Position numbers and translations under genes: made by a program
Notes under the pieces: generated by a model
What the model was told of the DNA's origin: nothing
The model's database searches: none
Seen by the model: the letters and a program-made list of their open reading frames with translations, nothing else
Assembly (NCBI GenBank): GCA_963778225.1
Contig: CAVZTR010000012.1
Location: 372,001-436,000 of the forward strand
Source of the DNA: JAGVSR01 sp963778225
GTDB lineage: Bacteria; Pseudomonadota; Alphaproteobacteria; Rhizobiales; Hyphomicrobiaceae
DNA length: 64,000 nt
Reading direction: 5' to 3'
Shown: piece by piece, positions 50,031-59,477 of the stretch
How the letters are laid out: the number at the start of each line of letters is the position of its first letter
How positions within the stretch are numbered: position 1 is the first letter of the stretch

Positions 50031-51023
50031 TTAAGACGCGATCTTGAAGCTGGCGAGATGATCTTCCCACGACAAGGCATGGCGCACAATTTCGTCGAGG
50101 TCGTCGTGGCGTGGCTGCCATCCAAGCTGATCGCGGATTTTCTGCGAGCCGGCAACAATGGCGGCGGGATCGCCCGGGCGTCGCGGAACCAAACGCACGT
50201 CAAAGTCGACGCCCGAGACGCGCTTCACCGCCTCGATAACTTCGAGCACTGAAAAGCCCTTTGAATAGCCGCAATTGAAAATCTCCGACTTGCCGCCGGT
50301 GCGAAGATAGTCGAGAGCGGCGACGTGAGCGCGGATCAGATCGGTGACGTGGATGTAGTCGCGAATGCACGTACCATCGTGTGTCGGGTAATCAGTCCCG
50401 AAGACCTCCATGTGTGAGCGCTGGCCAAGTGCGGTCTCGCAGGCCACCTTGATCAGATGTGTGGCGCGCGGGGTGGATTGGCCGGAGCGGCCCTTCGGGT
50501 CGGCGCCGGCGACGTTGAAGTAGCGGAGCGCGACGTAGTTGAAGTCGTGGGCGCGGGACGTGTCGGCCAGCATGACCTCGGTCATCAGCTTCGACCAGCC
50601 ATATGGCGACATCGGCGCGGGCTGGGCCGCTTCGCTCACGGGGTTTTCGACCGGGTTGCCATACACAGCAGCCGTCGAGGAAAAAATAAACTGTTTCAGC
50701 CCCGTGGCGACGGCGGCTTCCATCAGGGCGCGCGACTTGACGGTGTTGTTGTTGTAGTAGCCCAACGGATCAGCGACCGATTCCGGGACAACGATGGAGC
50801 CGGCAAAATGGACGATGGACTGGACGCCGTACTTGCGGATCACCGTGCGGACCAGGTCCTGATCTCCGACGTCGCCCACGACCAGCGTTGCGGCCGGCGG
50901 AACAGCCCAGCGAAAGCCCGTCGACAGATTGTCGAGGACGATAACCTTCTCACCCGCATCCAGTAGGGCGAGAACCATATGACTGCCAATGAAGCCTGCA
51001 CCGCCTGTGACGAGAACTGCCAT
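50031..51023 (-). CDS. galE: UDP-glucose 4-epimerase
   Basis: A 330-residue short-chain dehydrogenase/reductase. NAD-binding GGAGFIGSH (7-15), catalytic Ser/Thr in SSTAAVYG (115-122), and Tyr141/Lys145 in YGWSK. It interconverts UDP-glucose and UDP-galactose for polysaccharide and lipopolysaccharide synthesis. It is divergent from galU, which supplies its substrate. Confidence 0.95.
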   Translation of the reverse strand: MAVLVTGGAGFIGSHMVLALLDAGEKVIVLDNLSTGFRWAVPPAATLVVGDVGDQDLVRTVIRKYGVQSIVHFAGSIVVPESVADPLGYYNNNTVKSRALMEAAVATGLKQFIFSSTAAVYGNPVENPVSEAAQPAPMSPYGWSKLMTEVMLADTSRAHDFNYVALRYFNVAGADPKGRSGQSTPRATHLIKVACETALGQRSHMEVFGTDYPTHDGTCIRDYIHVTDLIRAHVAALDYLRTGGKSEIFNCGYSKGFSVLEVIEAVKRVSGVDFDVRLVPRRPGDPAAIVAGSQKIRDQLGWQPRHDDLDEIVRHALSWEDHLASFKIAS

Positions 51024-51275
51024 ACGGTTAACGCGCCTCCCTGCCGCTTGGTTGTTCGAACCTCAGGTCCGATGTTGGGAACTTGAATATTAGGTAGGAA
51101 TTGCGGTTGCCTAACTTTGACTAGCCACAATCCGTTCCTAATTGGCCCTGATCCATTCAACATTCGTGCCCGGATCGAAGTCTCCTCCATCATACTGTCA
51201 GCCGTCTCTCTTTCGCCCGCCCTCTGGCGTCCCCACTCAGATCGAAATTCACCATTTCCCTTGGAGCTTGCCCGC

Positions 51276-52163
51276 ATGCCTGCCTCACCATCCCGTATCC
51301 GAAAAGCCGTGTTCCCCGTGGCAGGTCTCGGCACGCGGTTCCTGCCCGCCACAAAGGCAGTCCCGAAGGAAATGCTGACTGTGGTGGATCGGCCCGTCAT
51401 TCAGCACGTGGTCGATGAAGCGAGGGCTGCTGGCATCGAGCACTTCGTGTTCGTGACGGGGCGCAACAAGGCTGTCATCGAGGATCACTTCGACATTCAG
51501 TACGAACTGGAGCGGACGCTTGCGGAGCGCAAAAAGACAAGAGAGTTGGAAGCGCTGATGGCCGACTTGCCGGTTGCGGGTCAGGCGAGCTTCACGCGGC
51601 AGCAGGCCCCGCTCGGTCTCGGACATGCGGTGTGGTGCGCCCGTGATATTATCGGCGACGAGCCGTTCGCGTTGCTCCTTCCCGATATGCTGCACCATGG
51701 CGCGACGCCCTGCCTGAAGGACATGATCGAAGCCTACGGTGCCACAGGCGGGAACCTCATCGCTGTTGCGCCTGTGCCGGAAGATCAGACACACCAGTAT
51801 GGCATCGTCGGTGTGACGGACACGGATGCAAAGGTGGCCACGATCACGGAGATGGTTGAGAAGCCGCCGAAGGGCACCGCACCGTCAAACCTGCACATCA
51901 CTGGCCGTTACATTCTGCAACCGGAAATCTTCGATCTCTTGGCAAAGCAGGAAAAGGGAGCCGGCGGCGAGATCCAGCTGACAGACAGCATGATCCGCCT
52001 GATGAGCGATCTCAAGCAATCGTTCCACGCGGTTCGTTTCGATGGGACGATCTATGACTGTGGCTCTAAGGTGGGCTTCCTGGCAGCGAACGTGGCCTAC
52101 GGACTGGAGCGTTCCGACATTGCTCCCGCTCTTCGTGCCGAGATCGAGCGGCTGCTCAAGTAG
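51276..52163 (+). CDS. galU: UTP-glucose-1-phosphate uridylyltransferase
   Basis: A 295-residue nucleotidyltransferase making UDP-glucose. Signature VAGLGTRFLPATKAVPKEML, then FVTGRNKAVIEDHFD, LLPDMLHHG and the EMVEKP motif. ATG 51276 has TTGGAG ten bases upstream and begins a typical short lead. The upstream in-frame extension to 51117 is not conserved in character. Confidence 0.95.
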   Translation: MPASPSRIRKAVFPVAGLGTRFLPATKAVPKEMLTVVDRPVIQHVVDEARAAGIEHFVFVTGRNKAVIEDHFDIQYELERTLAERKKTRELEALMADLPVAGQASFTRQQAPLGLGHAVWCARDIIGDEPFALLLPDMLHHGATPCLKDMIEAYGATGGNLIAVAPVPEDQTHQYGIVGVTDTDAKVATITEMVEKPPKGTAPSNLHITGRYILQPEIFDLLAKQEKGAGGEIQLTDSMIRLMSDLKQSFHAVRFDGTIYDCGSKVGFLAANVAYGLERSDIAPALRAEIERLLK

Positions 52164-52327
52164 GGCCCGGCTGGCGCATCTCTCCATCGGAGAAACCAAT
52201 CATAAGTGTCGGAAAGAGGAGAAGTTTAGCGGTCACAGGCATCATGTTGCCCGTTTGCGATGATACAGCCATCGGATAATGTCGACGTGCAGACCGGGCG
52301 CCTTTGCGTTCGCTGGAGGTTTTTGGA

Positions 52328-53392
52328 ATGATCCTGAAAAAGCGGAGTGCGGAGAGCAGCGCCTCCCAGATTCGAAAACTGACGCCGCCCGGCGTCTTCG
52401 TTTTGCGGATGCTGATCTTCCTCATCCTGGTCGGCTTTCTCGGGGCAATTCTGTATGAGCAGCTCAGAACGGCCTTCATGACAAACCCGGGCCTCAACGG
52501 GCTCATTCTCGGCGTTTTGTTTCTCGGCATCATCTATGCCTTTCGGCAAGTCATCCGGCTGTATCGCGAAATAGGCTGGGTCAACGCTTTCCGCATTTCT
52601 GATCCTGGCCTCGTCACCGACACCCAGCCCATTCTTCTCGCGCCCATGGCGAACATGCTGCGCGACCGCACCGGGACGTTCTCGCTTGCCACGGTGTCGA
52701 TGCGATCGATCATGGATTCGATCGGATCGCGTCTCGACGAAGCGCGCGACACAGGTCGTTATCTGGTGGGGCTGCTCGTCTTCCTCGGCCTGCTCGGAAC
52801 ATTCTGGGGCCTGCTCGAGACGATGTCGTCGGTGGGTGCCACGATCGCGACGCTCAACACGACAGGCGAAGGGGCGGCTGCTTTCGACGAGTTGAAGGCC
52901 GGGCTTGCCGCGCCGCTGAAGGGCATGGGAACGGCGTTCTCGTCATCTCTGCTTGGGCTTGGGGGTTCGCTGATCCTCGGCTTCCTGGAGCTACAGGCGA
53001 ACCATGCGCACAACCGCTTTTATAACGAGCTTGAGGAATGGCTGTCGGGAATTACGGAGCTGACGCCGGGTTCGTCGTCAGCGACGGATCTGGCCAGCCG
53101 GCAATTGACGACCGCCGTATACGAAATGCAGCGAGCGGTGGCGGAGTTGTCCGACAAGCTGGGTTCGATTTCACTTCCGAACCTGCGGGCCTTGGAACCG
53201 TCCGCGCCCGCGGCTGCGGGAGGCGACGAGGCCGTCAAAGATCTGGCGCGCGGCGTGAACCAACTCGTTACGCTCATGCGCAGCGAGCAAAAGGTCGTGC
53301 GCGAGTGGGTTGATGAGCAGGCTTCGCAGCAGGCCGAATTAGCCGGGGCCTTAAAGGCGCTTGCGGACAATTACCAGCGCAGGACGACCTGA
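52328..53392 (+). CDS. MotA/TolQ/ExbB-type proton-channel subunit
   Basis: A 354-residue inner-membrane protein with four or more hydrophobic segments (VLRMLIFLILVGFLGAILY, LILGVLFLGIIYAF, YLVGLLVFLGLLGTFWGLLE, AFSSSLLGLGGSLILGF). The TolQ/MotA core GLLGTFWGLLETMSSVG and GTAFSSSLLGLGG is clear. A long helical cytoplasmic tail follows (QLTTAVYEMQRAVAEL, LVTLMRSEQKVVREW). ATG 52328 has GGAGG nine bases upstream. It lies one base before the MotB/OmpA-like gene, forming a stator pair of unknown role. It is not the flagellar motA by context. Confidence 0.85.
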   Translation: MILKKRSAESSASQIRKLTPPGVFVLRMLIFLILVGFLGAILYEQLRTAFMTNPGLNGLILGVLFLGIIYAFRQVIRLYREIGWVNAFRISDPGLVTDTQPILLAPMANMLRDRTGTFSLATVSMRSIMDSIGSRLDEARDTGRYLVGLLVFLGLLGTFWGLLETMSSVGATIATLNTTGEGAAAFDELKAGLAAPLKGMGTAFSSSLLGLGGSLILGFLELQANHAHNRFYNELEEWLSGITELTPGSSSATDLASRQLTTAVYEMQRAVAELSDKLGSISLPNLRALEPSAPAAAGGDEAVKDLARGVNQLVTLMRSEQKVVREWVDEQASQQAELAGALKALADNYQRRTT

Positions 53393-53393
53393 G

Positions 53394-54425
53394 ATGGCCA
53401 TGGGGCGCGGCCGCCGCCGCAGCGCCGAGTATGGCGAGTTCTGGCCGGGATATGTGGACGTGCTGTCCACACTTCTGCTGGTCGTCACCTTTCTGATGTC
53501 CGTCTTCATGATCGCGCAGTTTTTCGCGACGCAGGAATCGGCTGGCAAGGACACGGTTCTGCAGCGTCTCAATCGGCAGCTTTCGGAACTGACGAGCCTG
53601 CTTTCGCTCGAAAAAGGCAAGGCCAAGGAGAGCGAGGATCAGGTGGCGGAGTTGCAAGCCATGCTTGCGACCCTCAAGTCCGACAACGAAAAACTCTCCG
53701 GTGTGGCCGCCCTCGGCGACGAGAGTGCAAAATCGGCGACGGCTCAGATCGGCGTGTTGTCTTCGGAACTGGATGCGCAGAAGGCCGTGTCGACCGAGGC
53801 GATGGCGAAGGTTGATCTTCTCAATCAGCAACTCGCACAATTGCGACGGCAGATTGCGGCTCTGAACGACGCACTCGAGACATCGGAGAAGAAGGGCGCG
53901 GAGAGCGACAAGACAATCAAGGATCTCGGGCAGCGGCTGAACGCGGCTCTCGCGCGGCAGGTGCAAGAATTGCAGCGCTACCGATCGGACTTTTTCGGGC
54001 GGCTGCGCGATCTGTTGAAGGATCGTAAGGACATTCGCGTGGTCGGCGACCGGTTCGTCTTCGAGAGCGAGGTTCTCTTTGGATCGGGTGCAGCGTCGTT
54101 GACGCCGGAGGGTTTGGCGGCGCTCGACCCAATTGCGACTGCCATTGCCGATCTCGGCCGGCAGATCCCCAAAGAGATCGATTGGGTGGTGCAGATCAAC
54201 GGGCACACCGACATCCGCCCGATCGCGAGTGCGCAATTCCCCTCAAATTGGGAACTCTCGACTGCGCGCGCTTCTTCGGTCGTCAAGCACATGATTGCGC
54301 GCGGCGTGCCACCGGAACGGCTCGTGGCGGCTGGCTACGGCGAATATCAGCCGATCGAGAGCGGCACCGATGAAGCATCGCTGCAAAAGAACCGACGCAT
54401 CGAACTGAAACTCACGAGCCGATAG
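53394..54425 (+). CDS. MotB-like peptidoglycan-anchored stator subunit
   Basis: A 343-residue protein. A single N-terminal transmembrane helix carries the key Asp22 (YVDVLSTLLLVVTFLMSVF), equivalent in position to the proton-binding Asp of MotB. A long coiled coil follows (about 50-195, QLSELTSLLSLEKGKAKES, VDLLNQQLAQLRRQI), then an OmpA-like peptidoglycan-binding domain (about 215-340; VLFGSGAASLTPEG, INGHTDIRPI, AAGYGEYQPI). The coiled coil is much longer than in flagellar MotB. It is cotranscribed with the MotA-like gene. Confidence 0.88.
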   Translation: MAMGRGRRRSAEYGEFWPGYVDVLSTLLLVVTFLMSVFMIAQFFATQESAGKDTVLQRLNRQLSELTSLLSLEKGKAKESEDQVAELQAMLATLKSDNEKLSGVAALGDESAKSATAQIGVLSSELDAQKAVSTEAMAKVDLLNQQLAQLRRQIAALNDALETSEKKGAESDKTIKDLGQRLNAALARQVQELQRYRSDFFGRLRDLLKDRKDIRVVGDRFVFESEVLFGSGAASLTPEGLAALDPIATAIADLGRQIPKEIDWVVQINGHTDIRPIASAQFPSNWELSTARASSVVKHMIARGVPPERLVAAGYGEYQPIESGTDEASLQKNRRIELKLTSR

Positions 54426-54432
54426 AGCTCGG

Positions 54433-56367
54433 CTATTCCGCGGCTTCCTTGCCGAACTGGAGCGCGGCGAGGCGTCCGTACAGGCCACCCTTGTTGACGA
54501 GTTCGGCATGCGTGCCGCTTTCCACCACGCGACCTTCCTCCATCACCAGGATGCGATCGGCCTTCTGCACCGTCGCAAGCCGATGCGCGATCACGAGTGT
54601 CGTGCGGTCGCGCATGACGACTTCGAGCGCCTGCTGGACGGCACGTTCGTTCTCCGCATCCAACGCGCTGGTCGCTTCGTCGAGAAGCAGGATGGGCGCA
54701 TTCTTCAGGATCGCGCGGGCGATGGCGAGGCGCTGGCGCTGGCCGCCGGAGAGCGTGACGCCGCGCTCGCCGAGGCGGGTGCCGTAGCCGTCGGGAAGGG
54801 CACGAATGAAGCTATCGGCCTGAGCAGCGATGGCGGCTTTATGGACATCTTCCTCGCTGGCCTGAGGGCTGCCGTAGCGAATGTTTTCCAGAACGCTATC
54901 GGCGAAGATCGCCACATCCTGCGGTACGAGCGAGATACGGTGGCGCAGTTGCTCGAGATCGGCGGAGGCGACATCGACGCCGTCGACGCGCACGCGGCCC
55001 GACGTCGGGTCGTAGAAGCGCAGGAGAAGGTTGAAAATCGTTGTCTTACCGGCGCCGGAGGGCCCCACGAGAGCAACGGTCTCGCCGGGCTTCACATGCA
55101 GGGTGAAGTCGCGGAGCGCCGACACATTGGGCCGCGATGCGTAAGCGAACGTGACATTATCGAAATCGACGGCACCGCGTGCCGGTACAGGCAGCGGCAC
55201 CGGATTGTCAGGTGAGCGGATTTCGGGAACAACCGCCAGGATTTCCGTCAGGCGTTCGGCAGCGCCCGAGGCTTGGCTGATCTCGCCCCAGACTTCGGCA
55301 AGTTCACCCAGCGCGCCGGCGACGAACAATGCGTAGATGATGAACTGGCTGAGTTCACCTCCAGACATCTGGCCCGAGATAACGGCGGATGCGCCATACC
55401 ACAGCACGGCAACGATGCTGGCGACCGTGAGAAAGACGGTGAGTGCGGTGAGGCCGGCACGCGCCTTCATGCGGTCGCGGGCTGCATCGAATGAGCGCTG
55501 CACGGCATCTTCAAAGCGGGCAGAGACTGCCTTTTCGTGCGCGAACGATTGCATCGTGCGCACGGCGGAGAGATTTTCGGCGGCGTACGCGGAGGCTTCA
55601 GCCAAGGTGTCCTGCGCCTTACGCGACAGGTTCTTTACGGCTTGGCCGTACGCCATCAGCGGCAACACGATGACGGGAATGGCGATCAGCGTCAGGCCGG
55701 AGAGGTTGGGGCTCGTGATGAACATCATCACAAACGCACCAACGAGCATGATGATGTTTCGCAGGGCCTGAGAGATGGTATGGCCGGCGACCGCCTTGAT
55801 CTGCGTTGTGTCGGCGGTGAGGCGGCTCATCACTTCGCCGGAGTGCGTTTTTTCGAAAAACGCGGGGCCCAGGCGCGCCAGATGTGCAAATACGTCATGG
55901 CGCAGATCTGCGACGACACGTTCGCCAAGCCAGCTGACGCAGTAGAAACGGGCAGCGATGGAGGCCGCGAGCACGGCGCCGATGACGACCATCATTGCGA
56001 AATACTGATCGATAAATCCAGCATTCTCGGCGGAGAACCCGTGGTCGATCATGCGTCGAACGGCAAGCGGGACCGACAGCATCGCACCGGCCGACAGCAC
56101 AAGCGCTGCCAATCCGAACACGAGCATGCCCTTATGCTTCATGAGGTAGGGCTTGAGCCTCATCAGCGGCTGCAGCGAATTCAGGCGGCTGGAGGCGCGA
56201 GCTGCTTCACCGTCGCGATCGGGCGATGAGTTGCTCAAAGGCGCGGTCGCCTTTGGAAGGCTCACGACCGTGGATGGTGCTTCTGGAGATTTACCGGACG
56301 TTGCCATTGATTCCCTAGACACTTTCTTGGCCTCAGCTGCCCCGTTCTTCGCGGGGTCATGCTTCAT
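54433..56367 (-). CDS. ABC exporter, permease fused to ATPase (MsbA/LmrA type)
   Basis: A 644-residue half-transporter. An about 65-residue disordered N-terminal tail precedes the six-helix membrane domain (MLVFGLAALVLSAGAMLSVPLA onward, with FFEKTHSGEVMSRLTADT). The ATPase has Walker A VGPSGAGKTT, signature LSGGQRQRLAIARA, Walker B ILLLDEATSALD and the H-loop VIAHRLATV. It probably exports lipid or a hydrophobic compound; the specific substrate is not readable. It is convergent with the stator pair, 7 bp apart. Confidence 0.92.
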   Translation of the reverse strand: MKHDPAKNGAAEAKKVSRESMATSGKSPEAPSTVVSLPKATAPLSNSSPDRDGEAARASSRLNSLQPLMRLKPYLMKHKGMLVFGLAALVLSAGAMLSVPLAVRRMIDHGFSAENAGFIDQYFAMMVVIGAVLAASIAARFYCVSWLGERVVADLRHDVFAHLARLGPAFFEKTHSGEVMSRLTADTTQIKAVAGHTISQALRNIIMLVGAFVMMFITSPNLSGLTLIAIPVIVLPLMAYGQAVKNLSRKAQDTLAEASAYAAENLSAVRTMQSFAHEKAVSARFEDAVQRSFDAARDRMKARAGLTALTVFLTVASIVAVLWYGASAVISGQMSGGELSQFIIYALFVAGALGELAEVWGEISQASGAAERLTEILAVVPEIRSPDNPVPLPVPARGAVDFDNVTFAYASRPNVSALRDFTLHVKPGETVALVGPSGAGKTTIFNLLLRFYDPTSGRVRVDGVDVASADLEQLRHRISLVPQDVAIFADSVLENIRYGSPQASEEDVHKAAIAAQADSFIRALPDGYGTRLGERGVTLSGGQRQRLAIARAILKNAPILLLDEATSALDAENERAVQQALEVVMRDRTTLVIAHRLATVQKADRILVMEEGRVVESGTHAELVNKGGLYGRLAALQFGKEAAE

Positions 56368-56597
56368 ATAGGGCCTTCTCGTCCCAGTGGTGACGTTCCT
56401 GCAGTCGCGTCAGAACGTAGCAGGAACGATGGAGGCGGAGTATTCTATCGAGCGGCCAGCGTTTAGCGAAGACCGGCTGCTTGTGCACTTCGGGCATCTC
56501 GACTATAGAAGCCCCTTCCCGAATTCAAGGCTAGTGGAGGCTGCGGGTTTACACCCGTTCCCGTCGCGGCCGTTTTCCTATGACAGAGCGCCTCACG

Positions 56598-56822
56598 ATG
56601 AAAAAAGAACCCGGCCTGCACCCCGACTATCACCAGATCAAAGTCAAGATGACGGACGGTACGGAATTCATCACGTACTCGACCTATGGCAAGGAAGGCG
56701 ATGAACTCCACCTCGACATCGATCCTTCGACGCATCCGGCCTGGACCGGCGGCGATACGAAGCTGATGGATCGCGGTGGCCGCGTTTCGCGCTTCAAGAA
56801 AAAGTTCGAAGGTATCTTCTAA
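56598..56822 (+). CDS. rpmE: 50S ribosomal protein L31 (zinc-free type)
   Basis: A 74-residue protein (MKKEPGLHPDYHQIKVKMTD..., SHPAWTGG-like region, GGRVSRFKKKFEGIF end). The CxxC pairs of zinc-binding L31 are absent. ATG 56598 is chosen over ATG 56580 because the conserved protein begins there. It is followed by a strong terminator. Confidence 0.95.
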   Translation: MKKEPGLHPDYHQIKVKMTDGTEFITYSTYGKEGDELHLDIDPSTHPAWTGGDTKLMDRGGRVSRFKKKFEGIF

Positions 56823-56853
56823 GCTCCCGGCAGAAGGCGGCTTAGACACAGAA

Positions 56854-56883
56854 AAAGGCCCGGGTGATGCCCGGGCCTTTTTT
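56854..56883 (+). terminator. Terminator of rpmE, shared with convergent rcdA
   Basis: GGCCCGGG / CCCGGGCC with loop TGATG, flanked by AAAA on the left and TTTTTT on the right, so it works in both directions. Confidence 0.92.
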
Positions 56884-56904
56884 CGTGTTCGGATCGACGT
56901 GCTC

Positions 56905-57453
56905 TCAGTTGAGCTTGGCGAACGCTTTCTCAAGCCGCGAGAGTTGGGCGCCGACCGGATTGGCTGGGCGCGCAGCCATAATCTCTTCTGCTGGCGCCGT
57001 CATCGCGAGGTCGAGCTGCACGATGCGATCGTGCAGGGCAAAGCTTTCTTCAATCAGCTTTTGCAAGCCGTCGGGAAGATCGGAGAAGCTGCGGATATGC
57101 GAGGGGCGGCCGAGGCTCTGAAGCTTCACGCGGGCGCGCTTCTTTTGCGCTTCCGCTTCGGTGATTTCGCCTTCCTTCAAGGCGCGGCGGATGAGCAGCC
57201 AAGAAGCCAAGTCAAGCAAACGCGTCGTCAGTCGCATGCTTTCGGTGGTGTAGAGGACAGTGGCATGACCGGTGAGCGCCTTGGCGGCTTTGCGGCCGTC
57301 GCCATCCAAATAGGCGGCGGTGCGCTCGACGAGGGCCATGCCCTCTTTGAAGACCCGGTCGAACTGTGCAGAGGCCTGGAACCGTTCACCGAATGAAACG
57401 GTCACGCCCTCGGCGTCGACGTCACGGAACTCGAAACTCGATTTTTCTGTCAT
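56905..57453 (-). CDS. rcdA: CtrA-degradation regulator RcdA (DUF1465)
   Basis: A 182-residue helical adaptor. Family run FKEGMALVERTAAYLDGDGR, then YTTESMRLTTRLLDLASWLL and DLPDGLQKLIEESFALHDRI. In Caulobacter RcdA works with CpdR and PopA to deliver CtrA and other substrates to ClpXP. ATG 57453 is the likely start; an in-frame GTG at 57468 adds five residues. It is transcribed towards the shared rpmE terminator. cpdR is at 29908-30294. Confidence 0.9.
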   Translation of the reverse strand: MTEKSSFEFRDVDAEGVTVSFGERFQASAQFDRVFKEGMALVERTAAYLDGDGRKAAKALTGHATVLYTTESMRLTTRLLDLASWLLIRRALKEGEITEAEAQKKRARVKLQSLGRPSHIRSFSDLPDGLQKLIEESFALHDRIVQLDLAMTAPAEEIMAARPANPVGAQLSRLEKAFAKLN

Positions 57454-57591
57454 GGAACGCTTCGACACAGACGCTTACTCTCTCGTCACCATTACACACC
57501 GCCAGCCTAACTGGCCATAGTTAACAACTGGGTTCTAAACGCGGCACAACGGGACACATTCCGCGGGACCAGCTCGAAGTCTGTGGATCAC

Positions 57592-57621
57592 CCAAAAAGT
57601 GAGCCGCCTTGCGGGCGGCTC
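57592..57621 (-). terminator. Terminator downstream of the DUF1192 gene
   Basis: GAGCCGCC / GGGCGGCTC with loop TTGC; on the minus strand it is followed by ACTTTTTGG. It lies about 140 bp past the DUF1192 stop codon. The rest of 57454-57763 holds no gene I can support. Confidence 0.75.
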
Positions 57622-57763
57622 TGAGGCAAAACAGGGAGGCGTAACAGAGCGGTGGGAACCACTCGGGTCCAGAAATCTGGATGCCCTGATCTTGGACCAG
57701 GTCGGTAAATAAAACGTTTTGATGTGTCGCAGATTGGGCTGCGACAGTCTCGGGCGGTTCCAA

Positions 57764-57961
57764 TCAGCTCTTGCCGGTGAACAGTTCGGACGCGGCGGCC
57801 TCGTGGGCCTTCTTTCGCTCGAGTTCTTCTTTCAAGCGCGCGATCTCGGTTTCGAGGGTTTGCATCCGCGTTTGAAGCTCGTCCTTGGACAATTGGTCGA
57901 GGGGCTCGCCGACGGTATGGCTGGCGGTCTGCGCCTTCGATTTCGGTTCGTCCCATTCCAT
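57764..57961 (-). CDS. DUF1192 small coiled-coil protein
   Basis: A 65-residue protein: MEWDEPKSKAQ, then the DUF1192-type helix DQLSKDELQTRMQTLETEIA and RLKEELERKKAHEAAASELF. ATG 57961 has GGAGG eight bases upstream. The family is widespread in Alphaproteobacteria with no assigned function. It is divergent from the quinone oxidoreductase gene. Confidence 0.83.
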   Translation of the reverse strand: MEWDEPKSKAQTASHTVGEPLDQLSKDELQTRMQTLETEIARLKEELERKKAHEAAASELFTGKS

Positions 57962-58072
57962 TTTCGACCTCCGTTCGAACGTTTGGTCTCGCTCTCCCCT
58001 TGCGGACGAGAATGGCACGCCATACTCAACGTCACAACTCATGCAATCGATCAGGCCTTACGGAACCCCATC

Positions 58073-59074
58073 ATGCCCGCACTTCCCGAGACTATGACTG
58101 TTGTTGCGATCGCCGGGAAAGGCGGGCCAGAGGTGCTGACGGCGCAAACTCAGCCAGTCCCCGCGCCTGGTGCGGGACAGGTTCTCGTCAGGGTACAGGC
58201 GGCCGGCGTCAACCGTCCGGATGTGCTGCAGCGCATGGGGCTTTATCCCGCGCCGAAGGGCCATAATGAACTGCCGGGGCTTGAGATTGCCGGTGAGGTT
58301 GTGGCGACGGGCAGCGGCGTCACGCGGTTTGAAGTCGGCCAGCACGTCATGGCTCTCGTCAACGGCGGCGGGTATGCCGAATACTGCCTCGCTGACGAAG
58401 GCTCGACGCTGCATGTGCCGGAAGGGCTGTCGATTATTGAAGCTGCGGGGCTGCCGGAGACGTTCTTCACCGTCTGGCACAATGTGTTCGAACGCGGCCG
58501 GTTGAAGGCCGGTGAGTGGATCCTGATCCACGGAGGCACGTCCGGGATCGGCGTGACGGCAATCCAGCTGGCGAAGGCTTTCGGGGCCAAGGTCATCACG
58601 ACGACAGGCTCTGAGGCGAAATGCGAGGCCGCCCGCAAGCTCGGCGCCGACCGGGCGGTGAACTATCGCACGGAAGATTTCCTCGATGCGGTCAAGGCGG
58701 AGACGGGCGGACGTGGCGTCGATGTCATTCTGGATATGGTCGGCGGGCCGTACATCGAGAAAAACATTCGCGCTCTCGCAGATGACGGACGCCTCGTCTA
58801 CATCGGCTTCCAGTCGGGATCGAAAGCGGAAATCGACTTCATGCGGGTGATGCTGAAGCGGCTGACCATCACCGGCTCGACACTGCGCATCCGGCCGGCT
58901 GAGGTGAAGGCGCATATCGCACGCAAGGTGGAGGCCGACATTCTCCCCATGCTCGCGGCCGGCGACGTCAAGGTTCTCATCGACAGCACATTTCCGCTGG
59001 CCCATGCCGCTGACGCCCACCGGCGCATCGAAGAAGGCACGCACATTGGAAAAATTATTCTGACGATGGGCTGA
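58073..59074 (+). CDS. NAD(P)H quinone oxidoreductase (zinc-free MDR, PIG3 type)
   Basis: A 333-residue medium-chain reductase. N-terminal GroES-like fold (VRVQAAGVNRPDVLQRMGLYPAPKG, the PIG3-type signature), then Rossmann fold GGTSGIGVTAIQLAKAFGA. Structural and catalytic zinc ligands are absent, as in quinone oxidoreductases. It reduces quinones with NADPH. ATG 58073 (MPALPETMTVV) is chosen; the frame is open upstream but opposes the DUF1192 gene. It ends at a strong terminator. Confidence 0.9.
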   Translation: MPALPETMTVVAIAGKGGPEVLTAQTQPVPAPGAGQVLVRVQAAGVNRPDVLQRMGLYPAPKGHNELPGLEIAGEVVATGSGVTRFEVGQHVMALVNGGGYAEYCLADEGSTLHVPEGLSIIEAAGLPETFFTVWHNVFERGRLKAGEWILIHGGTSGIGVTAIQLAKAFGAKVITTTGSEAKCEAARKLGADRAVNYRTEDFLDAVKAETGGRGVDVILDMVGGPYIEKNIRALADDGRLVYIGFQSGSKAEIDFMRVMLKRLTITGSTLRIRPAEVKAHIARKVEADILPMLAAGDVKVLIDSTFPLAHAADAHRRIEEGTHIGKIILTMG

Positions 59075-59098
59075 GGCCTACCCGGGTGACAGCATATA

Positions 59099-59133
59099 AA
59101 AAGAGCCGGAGCAGCGGCTGCTCCGGCTCTTTC
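59099..59133 (+). terminator. Terminator after the quinone oxidoreductase
   Basis: GAGCCGGAGCAGC / GCTGCTCCGGCTC followed by TTTCC and preceded by AAAAA. The stem is 13 bp and nearly perfect. Confidence 0.87.
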
Positions 59134-59477
59134 CATTTTCTTTTATTGGCGGGTTCGGGGCAGTTGCTCAGACCGCCTGGAACCAGCTGAAAACGCAAGG
59201 GAAACGCCACACACGCGGATGGTCCCGCAGACGCGCACCATCCCTCTCGCACCCCATGTCCTCTCCTTTCCAAGGAGGTGCAAGACACGCGGCACCATCA
59301 TCCGGTCTATCTGCGTCGCGGATTCCTGTCACGCGCCAGGCAAGAGGCCTTGTCTTGCGGGGCGCGCGCGGTGCCCGTAAGACACTGCCAGCGACGCGCC
59401 GACGGCCCATGGGTTGCATTTGCTACGCCCTTGAAACCGCTGGTGCCTTGTCCCTCGGACCCGGTTCAGCGGCAGTC
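59134..59477. other. Leader region of aroC
   Basis: About 340 bp with no supported gene. The aroC frame is open across most of it, but the translated part lacks family similarity and the aroC core clearly begins at 59478. Confidence 0.4.

Noticed and set aside
52328..54425. Zorya anti-phage system
   Set aside because: Only ZorA/ZorB-like components exist. The neighbours are galU and an ABC exporter, with no helicase or nuclease gene.
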